Part shown: piece by piece, positions 1 through 7,607 of the stretch
Layout: every line of letters begins with the position of its first letter
Position numbering within the stretch: the stretch's first letter is position 1
Assembly: GCA_003024985.2 (NCBI GenBank)
Contig: PXIH01S0032281.1
Direction: 5' to 3' (one strand)
Origin: Euperipatoides rowelli
Taxonomy: Eukaryota > Onychophora > Udeonychophora > Euonychophora > Peripatopsidae
DNA length: 10,269 bases
Program-made: the position numbers and the translations under genes
Notes under the pieces: model-generated
What the model saw: the letters and a program-made list of their open reading frames with translations, nothing else
Told to the model about the DNA's origin: nothing
The model's database searches: none

Positions 1-26
1 AGTCATCAGCATATTGGTGAAGGTTC

Positions 27-1203
27 ATGCCGACTCAGATCCGAGTCATCAGCAGTCAACTTGTTAAAGGAATCATCGGGATAACTTTGAAACCAGAAAC
101 TGTGAAGACTTATAACACTAAGCTTACATATATGCACTCAGAAGAGGATGACCACCAGCAGAAGGCTAAGAAAGACAAGCACAAAGAAGAAATGAAAGCT
201 TATATTGAAGCAAATTCTAAAAACAGAGAAGGGATTCATATGTAAATACAAAGATACATAGAGCTACTGAAATCTGACACATCCTGAAAAACCTTGTGAA
301 CATTCTTACAGGCAGACTGTCTTCATACAACTTAAATGCCTATGGTGTAGGTAGTTAATATAGACACAAAACAAATGAAAGACTTTGAAAATGGATGGCC
401 CAAACAAGTGACAACAAAGGCAGCCACACAAAAACATATTCAAGTGATGTCTCAAATGTATGTGATATAGAAATAATTTATTCACCTGTAATTGGTCTGC
501 AAGCAAGCTCTTGTGATATCAATTTGGAAAAGGTTCTGTCTCATGAGCTATCTCTAGTTCCAACAGCATTGTTTGTGATTCTGGTGAAATGGAGTCTGTA
601 AAACAAGTCAATCTTGAAAAGACTGTTGAAGGAGATGCATATTGTCCCAAACAGTCACAATGAATATTACTTGTTTTGTGATTGATAGATCAGCTTTACT
701 GTGGGTAATACTTGTCCTGATCATGGATGGTACTGTGACTAAATCTCTCGTTTCAAATCTGTACTCATTTCAAAGCTCCAAGCAGGTGATGTGTATTTGA
801 TTTTTGATCTTTATGAATTAAGCACAAAAGACATTGCCAAGCATAATAGAGTGGCTGGAGTTAGTAAGATCCACCAACTCACAATGTTAACCCACTATCA
901 TACTTAAAGTCCCACAAACAAGAAACAACTTATAAATCTGATCTGCATTGACATTGTACAAAATAAAGAATATAATAAACAGTGCACCAAATTAAGCAAG
1001 TTGATAGTTATAGGGCAGGATGAAACAGCTAAGGAAATGTCGAGTTCATATATTTCATAAAAAAAAATGTTATAATCACTCAAAAGCAAACAAATTAGTG
1101 ATGGAAAAAGAAAGCAGACAGGTAATTATTGTTTCCCGATGACACAGATGTATTCTTATTGTTTCTCTACAACTACTGGAAACAGAATATGACCACCACT
1201 AGT
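27..1203 (+). pseudogene. Degenerate copy of a multicopy invertebrate gene family with PIN/FEN-like nuclease-type motifs
   Basis: Conserved blocks follow one another in a fixed order but change frame repeatedly. In order they are: a charged block KHKEEMKAYIEANSKNREG (27-245); ILTGRLSSYNLNAYG (287-355, another frame); MKDFENGWP (375 on, frame of the first block); DIEIIYSPVIGLQASS and LSHELSLVPTALF (to about 576); DSGEMESVK (577-660); a block around SALLWVI (684 on); GDVYLIFDLYELSTKDIAKH (782-904); KKQLINLICIDI (920 to about 1050); and DDTDVFLLFLYNYW (1129 on). From memory of the family, such blocks recur in uncharacterised proteins present in many copies in lophotrochozoan and cnidarian genomes. 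The spacing of VYLIFD and DDTDVFLLFL resembles the acidic motifs of PIN/FEN-like nucleases; that is inference. With at least six frame changes and several stops it cannot encode a working protein. It breaks off at the SINE-like sequence after about 1203, and its 5' end may lie outside the window. Confidence 0.75.
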
Positions 1204-1213
1204 CGAGCGGCAG

Positions 1214-1225
1214 TAGCTCAGTTAG
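1214..1225 (+). promoter_or_regulatory. RNA polymerase III A box
   Basis: TAGCTCAGTTAG matches TRGCNNAGYNGG except at one position. It pairs with the B box 58 bases downstream and forms the internal promoter of the SINE-like element. Confidence 0.6.
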
Positions 1226-1271
1226 TAACATACTGGGTTGATGCTGCCTCAGACATATACTCCTGGGGACA

Positions 1272-1282
1272 GGTTCGATCCC
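1272..1282 (+). promoter_or_regulatory. RNA polymerase III B box
   Basis: GGTTCGATCCC is a full match to GGTTCGANNCC, the T-loop-derived TFIIIC binding site of tRNA genes and tRNA-derived SINEs. Confidence 0.7.
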
Positions 1283-1507
1283 TTGGGGTGCTAGTACCAC
1301 TCCAGTTTTTCCAGGCTAGGTTGAGAAGTCGTGTCTTTCTGTATACATTACGGCTGTTAAAAACCATGTGCAGCAGAATTGCGCTACTAATCACCGAGTA
1401 GTAAGGTCTGTAATACCGGAGGTGGGAAAATGCACTTGACTAGAACCACACATAGAAACTCAAGCAACCTTGAATTCAGTGAAGCAAGGTCACAGATGAA
1501 GCATTGA

Positions 1508-1980
1508 TTAGGTGATGAGGTAGAAGATTGTAAAAAAATTGTATATAGTATGTGTGTAGTTTATGAGTGTAAATAGTTTCTCCAGACGATTCGCCTCAGC
1601 CATCAGGTGGGCATTGGGGCGCATATAAGCCAAAAAATATAGATACATTGATAAGTTACCATTAGTTATTATGTTTTTAAAGTGGTTATTCCATTTTAGG
1701 TCATTTTGTATTGTTATTCCAAGAAATTTAAATGAGTTAATAGGTTTGTTCTTGTAATATACTATACACATTATATTTTTTTTATCCTTTATAAGATTGA
1801 AAGTTATAGATGAACACTTATTTTTAAATATATCCTGAGGTTGTGAGATAGTATTTGCGATTGAATTTGTGATTGAAGATCATCAACATATTTCAAATCT
1901 CCGTCACACCATGATAGGGGATATAAATACATATGGGCTACTCAATACTTGAATTCAAATAGGTCAAACACTTGAATACC
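1508..1980 (-). pseudogene. Non-LTR retrotransposon reverse transcriptase fragment (CR1/Jockey-like)
   Basis: Reading leftwards on the minus strand, one frame contains GDLKYVDDLQ, with the YVDD catalytic signature at 1890-1879. The frame then shifts by about 1860-1830, and an open frame carries KNKCSSITFNLIK followed by SFKFLGITIQNDLKWNNHF (about 1735-1679). FLGxxIxxDLKWxxH is the well-known block after the palm in CR1/Jockey-type non-LTR reverse transcriptases, and the following SMYLYFLAYMR fits the next helix. After that, similarity fades into unrelated sequence ending at 1508. The fingers region expected upstream is poorly preserved and has an in-frame stop. This is a decayed, truncated copy, not a gene. 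The exact clade needs a similarity search. Confidence 0.75.
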
Positions 1981-2017
1981 TCCTGCTTTCTGGTATAAAA
2001 ATTGTATAATGAGTAAA

Positions 2018-2040
2018 TTTATTGTTGTTCAGAATTTATT
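2018..2040 (-). promoter_or_regulatory. Two candidate polyadenylation signals for the receptor gene
   Basis: AATAAA occurs on the minus strand at 2040-2035, directly after the receptor stop codon, and again at 2023-2018. Both lie where a very short 3' UTR would need one. In sequence this AT-rich the hexamer also arises by chance, so use of either is unproven. Confidence 0.35.
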
Positions 2041-3096
2041 CTACTGATTTAGAGGCATTATATGTTGACTTTGACAAGAAAAGTATTTTTTAAACGTTTT
2101 ATAAAATTCAGAATTTGTTGATATATTAATAAAAAATGTGAATAAATAAGGAAATGTTGAAACAATGAGAGATATTACAACTAAGAGCAAATGTGTCGAC
2201 ATCTTCACATTTTGAATAGAAATAAAGAGAATTACAAATGATGTTGGGGCATTACAAACAACAGTAAAAAATATGAAAGAGTTCAGTAAAAGAAATTGTG
2301 TCTTTTCACTTCTAATATTATTTTGATTTAACCCCAGTTCTTCTCTATGCTGAATCATTATGCGATATTCTATGATAATTTTAAAATTTAATAAAATAGC
2401 TGAGAATAAAGGAGTTAAATTGCTAATTATAAAAATTAATTGAAATATAATAGCTACTAATGAATGCATGTATTTGATATTGACACGAACCCCTTCAATT
2501 GTGTGATTATTGTACAGAATGGGGCCTATATGAAAATAATTAATGAAAAAAATATGAATTGGAATAGATAGACATATACATGACAGTATACTTTTGTATA
2601 CAGTTTTTACTGTTATTGAATTTTTATATATGTGGGGATAAGCAATTGAAAGATATCTAAATAACGTAATGATGAAAATTACTTCATTGCTTAATGTAGA
2701 TCCATATGTAGACAACATTAAAATATTTGCAACATACCATTTGTGAATACAGGATGCAGATAAAGGAAATGCCAAATATACCACAAAAGGAATTACAACT
2801 ATACATAAATAGATATCAATCACAGAAGTACATTGAAATAAAATACTCATTACTTTATCCACTTTAATTTTCCTGAATATCAACAGATTTAAAACATTAC
2901 AAAAATATCCAATAAGGAATGGTAATAAATAGACTTTAGCTGCTTGTGTAAACAACGGATCCATTAAAATTTCGTCATCTAGATCTATATTACTAGTGTT
3001 CATTTCATTCCAATATGTAATGTTATAATTCCAGCAAAATTGATTGAAAGAATTAGGAAAGGGGTTTTCCAAATAATTTGTGAGTTTGGTTTTCAT
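2041..3096 (-). CDS. Divergent class A (rhodopsin-like) G protein-coupled receptor, single exon
   Basis: This 351-residue protein has seven hydrophobic segments, at about residues 53-75, 84-108, 120-145, 167-189, 212-238, 267-293 and 301-325, so it should be a plasma-membrane receptor with an extracellular N-terminus. The outer parts carry sequons at N25, N33 and N197. Family marks are N67 in helix 1, D94 in helix 2, C116 before helix 3, FRY (146-148) in place of DRY, CNAP (281-284) in place of CWxP in helix 6, and a helix-8-like EFYKTFKKYF followed by C341. NPxxY in helix 7 is not recognisable, and extracellular loop 2 has no cysteine to pair with C116. The start is the first ATG after an in-frame stop at 3147-3145, with A at -3. 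Such divergent, intronless receptors resemble the FMRFamide-receptor-like and Srw-like groups expanded in lophotrochozoans and often proposed as peptide or chemosensory receptors. The ligand is unknown. No frameshift or internal stop is seen. Confidence 0.8.
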   Translation of the reverse strand: MKTKLTNYLENPFPNSFNQFCWNYNITYWNEMNTSNIDLDDEILMDPLFTQAAKVYLLPFLIGYFCNVLNLLIFRKIKVDKVMSILFQCTSVIDIYLCIVVIPFVVYLAFPLSASCIHKWYVANILMLSTYGSTLSNEVIFIITLFRYLSIAYPHIYKNSITVKTVYKSILSCICLSIPIHIFFINYFHIGPILYNNHTIEGVRVNIKYMHSLVAIIFQLIFIISNLTPLFSAILLNFKIIIEYRIMIQHREELGLNQNNIRSEKTQFLLLNSFIFFTVVCNAPTSFVILFISIQNVKMSTHLLLVVISLIVSTFPYLFTFFINISTNSEFYKTFKKYFSCQSQHIMPLNQ

Positions 3097-3505
3097 TATT
3101 TTACTTATATTAAATAAAAAGATATAGGGTCTAAGGATAACCTTCTAATACAGTATAACTCAATGGTAATGAAAAATCAGTGGCATGTACACCACTCAAT
3201 GTTCAAGAAATTGATAACAACATTCAAGTTTCTTCTTAATATTTTCGGTTATCAATATGATTCAAAGTTGAGATCAAACTTGGAACCTTTGACGTCTATG
3301 TTTAATAACATTACAGTATGAAAAATAAATCATAACCAAACGTTTTATAGATGAAAGGAATTCATTGGTTTGTAGATTTTAAAGGGTTTGCATGATAGCT
3401 TTATGTAAAATCTTCTGTGATGCTCATTGGTAATGGTTAATGATTTTCAGGTTTTGTATTCCAAAGCTTAAGATATTATTATGCAATGTTAGTAGTATAG
3501 ACTCA
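3097..3505. other. Intergenic, upstream of the receptor gene
   Basis: AT-rich sequence with no supported gene on either strand. It should include the receptor's 5' UTR and promoter, but I see no TATA box or other motif convincing against this base composition. An in-frame stop at 3147-3145 limits the receptor reading frame. Confidence 0.5.
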
Positions 3506-3509
3506 AATA

Positions 3510-3890
3510 TTTCCCAGGAATATAAAGCTAGTCAATGTTAAAAATATATGGCCCAGTAATGAATGAGTGTTTTCAGAAATAAATATTCCTTTAATGAAAT
3601 ATTCTCTGGAAATATAAAATAGTCAGATAATGAAACAATTAGCAGATAATTAATTATATAATCCAAAGAGAAAATATTAAGATGATCATTAGTAGGCTTG
3701 ATGGGAGAACATGTGGACAGAAGCAGAGCAACTATTTGAGAATTAGATTGTCATTTATTGAATCAATCCAGAAATAAAGAGTACATCAGCTAATGAATTA
3801 TTGTATTGGATGATAAGGTATGGATATTTCAATTCATCAAAAAATTATTGGTCTTTTAATGATGCATTCCAGAAATGACAAAATAAAATT
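3510..3890 (+). repeat. Decayed irregular repeats of a motif like CCAGAAATAWA...AGTCA...TAATGAA
   Basis: Related stretches start near 3514 (CCCAGGAATATAAAG then AGTCAA), 3573 (TCAGAAATAAAT then TAATGAAAT), 3605 (CTGGAAATATAAAATAGTCA then TAATGAAAC), 3768 (TCCAGAAATAAAGAG then CATCAGCTAATGAAT) and 3868 (TCCAGAAATGACAAAATAAA). The spacing is irregular and the copies are diverged, consistent with an old tandem or segmental amplification. There is no coding in the region. Confidence 0.35.
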
Positions 3891-4146
3891 GAACTATCAA
3901 AAGGTATTTGTGCACTGCATTATTAAAGAATATCTAAAAAAAATAAAATAAAATAGTTTATTATTGTGATAAAACAAAAAAATACTTTAGCTCAACTACT
4001 TTTGTTCACATACAGACAACTACAAAATTATTTACCACTAAATTTGGTTTTTCTGGGCCAGATTAAAGTGGAATTTCAAAACTAGAATTCGAAAATATAG
4101 ACAGATTAAAAGAAAACAATGAACTCAAAATGAACTGATGTTGGAA

Positions 4147-4310
4147 ATATTTAAAGTGCCGAATCTTGGTTAAAATTTTTCAATAGCTGAAAGCTATGTA
4201 TAATTTATTACTTTTTGAAAATATTGATGAAATCTTTAAAAGTCACGAATCAAGGTTAAGTTTTGTATTATTAAATAGCTGAAAGTTATGTATATTTTAT
4301 TATTTTCTGT
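4147..4310 (+). repeat. Two-copy imperfect tandem duplication, period about 86-92 bp
   Basis: Copy 1 (about 4147-4230) and copy 2 (about 4232-4310) share the order TTTAAA-GT, CGAATC, GGTTAA, AATAGCTGAAAG, TATGTATA and TTTATTA. CGAATC recurs 86 bases later and AATAGCTGAAAG 92 bases later, so about six bases differ by indel between the landmarks. An open frame crossing it on the minus strand is not protein-like. Confidence 0.6.
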
Positions 4311-4316
4311 AACGAT

Positions 4317-4833
4317 TATTATTTTTTTTAAAAAAAAATCATTATTCAATACATGATTTAACAAAGTTTCTTTATTATACATACAATTGAAAAAAACTAT
4401 ACATAAAACAACCAACATAGAAAAGAAATTCAGATACAATACTTTAAGGTCAAATGTAATGGCTTTTTTAATTTTTTTAAATTATTTATTTTCAAAGATA
4501 ATTATTAAAAAAAAATTTCACTGGAAAAAAATAAATTAAAATGCATAAAAAAAAGTTATTTAAAGATAAAATTAAGACTATTGTTATCCTTAGTCTGAGA
4601 TTACAAATTGAAGTATTTTTTTGGGGTTTGAGATTAATTTGATGACGAAATTGTCTCTACAATTGTTTTATTTTCTTTGTAATGATTTAACATGTAAATA
4701 GGGGTATGTTCAACTTGTATTAAAAGTCATTTTGATTTTAAAAAAACGAATTGGACCATAATAGCACAAAGGATGAAGTTGATTATGATTTTTTACAAGT
4801 ACTGTATTTAAACACTTAGTCCATAGGGTTTTA
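4317..4833. other. Gene-free, very AT-rich stretch
   Basis: Long A and T runs dominate, including a T8/A9 inverted run at 4322-4338 that could form an AT hairpin. I see no coding, RNA gene or element end here. Confidence 0.5.
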
Positions 4834-4892
4834 AGCTATAAGCTTGCAAAGATAACAAATATTCTATAGTTAAGTATAGCAAGCTGTAGGCT
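4834..4892. repeat. Imperfect inverted repeat (hairpin)
   Basis: AGCTATAAGCTTGC (4834-4847) pairs with GCAAGCTGTAGGCT (4879-4892) at 11 of 14 positions, including an unbroken AGCTTGC/GCAAGCT core. The loop is 31 bases. The function is unknown. Confidence 0.4.
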
Positions 4893-5163
4893 ACTCATTT
4901 CTAGTCTATGACATCACAGAATATCTCCCCTGGTATAGTGGACAATGTTGTTTTAAAAGGGAGGAAGGAGCTAAAGACAATTATTTTAAAAATTGAATTG
5001 TAAATAATATTTTGTTTTTAATTTTTTTTTTCTGGTGGATATTTTTTTTAGTAAAACCTTTGAAAATCAATAATAAAAAAAAAAGTTAAAAAAAATCCGT
5101 TACATTTGACCATTAATTTTTTTAAAAGAAAAATGTAATAATTTTTCATAAGAAAATACTCAA

Positions 5164-5225
5164 TTTTTTTTTTTTGCCCATTGCTGGACAACCGGTGACC
5201 AACTTGGTCACCCAAGCAGCTTGCA
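5164..5225 (-). repeat. GC-rich palindromic island next to a T12 tract, possible retroposon end
   Basis: Positions 5176-5225 are clearly GC-richer than their surroundings and contain the perfect 19-bp palindrome GGTGACCAACTTGGTCACC (5194-5212, centred on 5203). The T12 tract at 5164-5175 would be a poly(A) tail on the minus strand directly after this island, as at the 3' end of a retroposed short element. I see no A or B box and no target-site duplication, so the identity is open. Confidence 0.35.
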
Positions 5226-6242
5226 GGCTTTATCCAAGAAATAGTTGATTTTCAAATACAAAATCTTCAAGCCAAATATTATAAAGTTTAGTCATGTGTA
5301 AATTTTGAAAAATGAAATATTTCCAACCTATGAACTTATAATGAAATCATTTTAAATTTCTGAAATGATATTAGGCTAAAATGGTATCTTATTAATTATT
5401 TCATACTAATGACTTTTATATAATGAGTAAGTAAGTATCCTTGAAACATAGAATTTCAATCATTATTCGTGAAATTTTGGGAATAAAATTTATTATAAAT
5501 TTTAATTATACAACTCAAATAATTTTACTTTGGCATCGACTTGAATATTGTTGTATGGAATGGTTTCATAGGAAAGTATATCAGAGATTCTTAAATCTTC
5601 AGTAACTGAAGAACCCCTATTATTCAAAATTTATAGAACCCCATCTTTAGGACCTATTAATAATTCTTATTTGAAGAAAATTTCTACATTTAAAAATATA
5701 TTGGTAAAACTGTATGACTACCTACCTCTATGGTGCCCATGCTATTATTTGTGAGTTAATTGTGCCAGATGGGAATATAGGCTTATTAGCGATTGCTAAG
5801 AGACATATGTTCTATAAGTCCAGCATCATCATATCATCAGGCACTTAACCTAACATACTCAATACTCATTTGAATGCACACCATGATACTCTCACAAACA
5901 ATTTTGTTGTTTAACAAATCTAAGTTGCAGTATATACTAATATTGATGGGTGTAGTCTACATTTTTAAAATACCTGCTTGGTGCCAAGATATGAGTTGCA
6001 ATATAGGTAATACAGGTGGTGCTTTACAAAATAAATATATGGAAAAACTGGAATAAATAAACAAGTTCAGATGGGTTTAGTAATAGTAAAGTAGTAATAG
6101 CTTTTTAAAAATAAGTTAAAGATGAAATTATTTTTGTAGAATTGGATGTGGTTGTGTTGTGTCACGTGATTACAGTCAGATGGGGCAAAATACAAATATG
6201 CTGGAAAACAATAAATCTTTAGTCCTGGTCCTAATGTAATAC
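5226..6242. other. Intergenic stretch without a supported gene
   Basis: This AT-rich stretch has one short open frame (5874-6056, +) that matches nothing I recognise and is followed by AATAAATAAA. Its composition is mixed and it has no supporting splice or start context, so I do not call it a gene. No RNA gene or repeat stands out. Confidence 0.45.
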
Positions 6243-6277
6243 TTTTTTTTTTTGTGGAATCTCACCACAAATTATGC

Positions 6278-6283
6278 TTTATT
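6278..6283 (-). promoter_or_regulatory. Polyadenylation signal AATAAA of the LINE
   Basis: It lies 24 bases upstream of the encoded poly(A) tract on the minus strand, the normal signal-to-tail distance. Confidence 0.7.
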
Positions 6284-6696
6284 GTCCAAAAGAACCATTA
6301 AATGTCACACCAAAACAAAGTTATACATAAAAAAATAAACACAAAAAGCACCCATTTCTCTAAGTTACATACTCATTAAAGCGCCTTCAAAAAGCACCCC
6401 CCCCCCATCATTATTCCATCATACATAAAAAAATACCTAATTAAGCATACAGGCCAAAACTAAACAACAACTCTAAAGCCCAAGAGGGGAAGAGAGAAGA
6501 AAAAAGACAAACAATAACAACAACAAAACTAAGAGTGATATACAAGTCTGTAAAGACCATGGCAACATCACACTGACAACAGTCACAGAGTGATTACTTT
6601 CACCCTTATAAAATAAACTTACTAAAATTACTCGTTATCCATCTGTTATGAAATAGGTCCGATTTCAAATAATTCAAGTGAAAAGAAAAAGCTACC

Positions 6697-7515
6697 TTAA
6701 GCTGTGACACATAAAATTTTACAGGAATCAAATGCATGTTGCCAAAGACTCTCAGACATCATATCCTCCAAATACAATAATAAACAAACAACACATGAAA
6801 CACCAAATCGGCATGTTCCATTAATAAATAATAATAAAAAACACCTTTTATCATAAGGTAGGCCTATTTTACATACTTTCACAAAAAGTCTCTTCAGCTC
6901 ATCAAATGTACACACTCAAACAATATGTGATCAATACTTTCACTGAAATTACAAAAGGTACACTCAATAGGTATATTCAAATGCCTCCTATCAATTAAAA
7001 TCTCATTAACAGGTAGCACATTTGTAAACACTGCATAATTTTTTTTTGTCATACCTGGTTTCACTACACTCAAACCTTCACACTTTACTATTTTAGTGTA
7101 CTCCCTCAAGTCCTCAACTGATGCCATTTGTTTTAGTTGTCATTAAATCATATACAAATTTATAATTAACACGAATACAATCAAAATTCGTGTATCAACA
7201 ATTTCTAAAAAACCTCCATTACTTTGACAAGACCGGAAGGTTTGAGACAAACACCCTTCACCCTCATGTACAGTTCAAAAACACATCTCACATTCAAAGC
7301 ATCAGAGGAGGAGTGTCTGTAGGTTCAACTTCCCAAAAATATCAGTAGCTCTGAAAAAACAAACAAACGCAATGACAAGATTAAATAGAGACATCTGATT
7401 TGCAATCCTGAGATCTTGTAAATTCAGTCCCCCCCCCCAATAGCAACAGTTTCCTAGACAACATTGTGCACTTCTTATTCCAAATAAACCTGTTCAAAAT
7501 CACAGCCACCTTATA
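6697..7515 (-). pseudogene. LINE ORF2 C-terminal region, frameshifted
   Basis: At least five reading-frame segments in the correct order make up the end of an L1/Tx1-type ORF2. Segment 1 (7515-7439) reads VILNRFIWNKKCTMLSRKL. Segment 2 (7428-7305) reads LNLQDLRIANQ and ATDIFGKLNLQ. FxWN...GGLNLxDL is a standard block of this group, after the polymerase domain. Segment 3 (about 7318-7208) reads ALNVRCVFELYMRVKG. Segment 4 (7205-6897, with two adjacent stops at 7145-7140) contains NVLPVNEILIDRRHLN and then CTFCNFSESIDHILFEC, a zf-RVT-like CxxC...H...C block. Segment 5 (6915-6697) begins CTFDELKRLFVK and runs to a terminal stop. The segment 1/2 frame change sits on a run of ten G (minus strand), and the 4/5 change is near 6912. 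The protein is not functional as written. Confidence 0.7.
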
Positions 7516-7551
7516 TTATTATAAAAAACAATATTAAATTTAAAATGTGTC

Positions 7552-7568
7552 AAAAAAAAAAAAAAAAA
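7552..7568 (+). repeat. A17 homopolymer
   Basis: A run of 17 A at the upstream (minus-strand 5') side of the LINE. It may be the tail of another insertion on the plus strand, a target into which the LINE inserted, or slippage. No associated plus-strand element is recognisable before it. Confidence 0.5.
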
Positions 7569-7607
7569 CAAACAAACTAATTTAATTAACAAATAAGAGT
7601 TAACTAC

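Larger units (their letters stand above)
1204..1420 (+). mobile_element. tRNA-derived SINE-like insertion
   Basis: The head has an internal RNA polymerase III promoter: an A box TAGCTCAGTTAG at 1214-1225 (11 of 12 consensus positions) and a B box GGTTCGATCCC at 1272-1282 that matches the consensus exactly. The 58-base spacing is longer than in an ordinary tRNA. Neither the acceptor stem (1207-1213) nor the T stem pairs properly, so this is not a functional tRNA. About 130 bases of unrelated body follow. It lies exactly where coding similarity of the pseudogene stops, as expected for an insertion. I could not find a clear target-site duplication, so the right edge is approximate. The open frame running through it is incidental. 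Confidence 0.6.
6243..7515 (-). mobile_element. 5'-truncated L1/Tx1-like LINE with 3' UTR and poly(A) tail
   Basis: On the minus strand the element runs from RT C-terminal coding (about 7515) through the end of the ORF (stop at 6699-6697) and a 3' UTR of about 440 bases. AATAAA at 6283-6278 lies 24 bases before an A11 tail (plus-strand T11, 6243-6253). This ordering is that of a retrotransposed transcript. Upstream similarity stops near 7515, close to a run of 17 A (7552-7568), as expected for 5' truncation. I could not identify a target-site duplication. The coding part is described separately. Confidence 0.7.

Noticed and set aside
306-506. Minus-strand ORF of 66 codons
   Set aside because: It is antisense to the pseudogene blocks on the plus strand and has no recognisable features of its own.
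904-1089. Minus-strand ORF of 61 codons
   Set aside because: It is antisense to the KKQLINLICIDI block of the pseudogene; hydrophobic composition comes from AT-richness.
1207-1292. Functional tRNA gene
   Set aside because: A and B boxes are good, but the acceptor and T stems do not pair and the box spacing is long; it fits a SINE head.
1204-1401. Continuation of the plus-strand ORF after the DDTDVF block
   Set aside because: The frame simply runs on through the SINE-like element; nothing beyond about 1203 resembles the gene family.
4322-4338. T8/A9 inverted run as a terminator hairpin
   Set aside because: It is a simple A/T run in a eukaryotic AT-rich spacer with no adjacent gene.
4236-4439. 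Minus-strand ORF of 67 codons
   Set aside because: Low-complexity residues from AT-rich DNA, overlapping a tandem repeat and A/T runs.
5874-6056. Plus-strand ORF of 60 codons followed by AATAAATAAA
   Set aside because: The polyadenylation-like string is expected by chance here, and the peptide has no recognisable domain or start context.
7340-7362. Splice acceptor (T-rich run ending TTTTTTCAG on the minus strand)
   Set aside because: The T-rich run reads through in frame as part of the LINE ORF (VCFFRATDIF), so it is coding sequence of the element.
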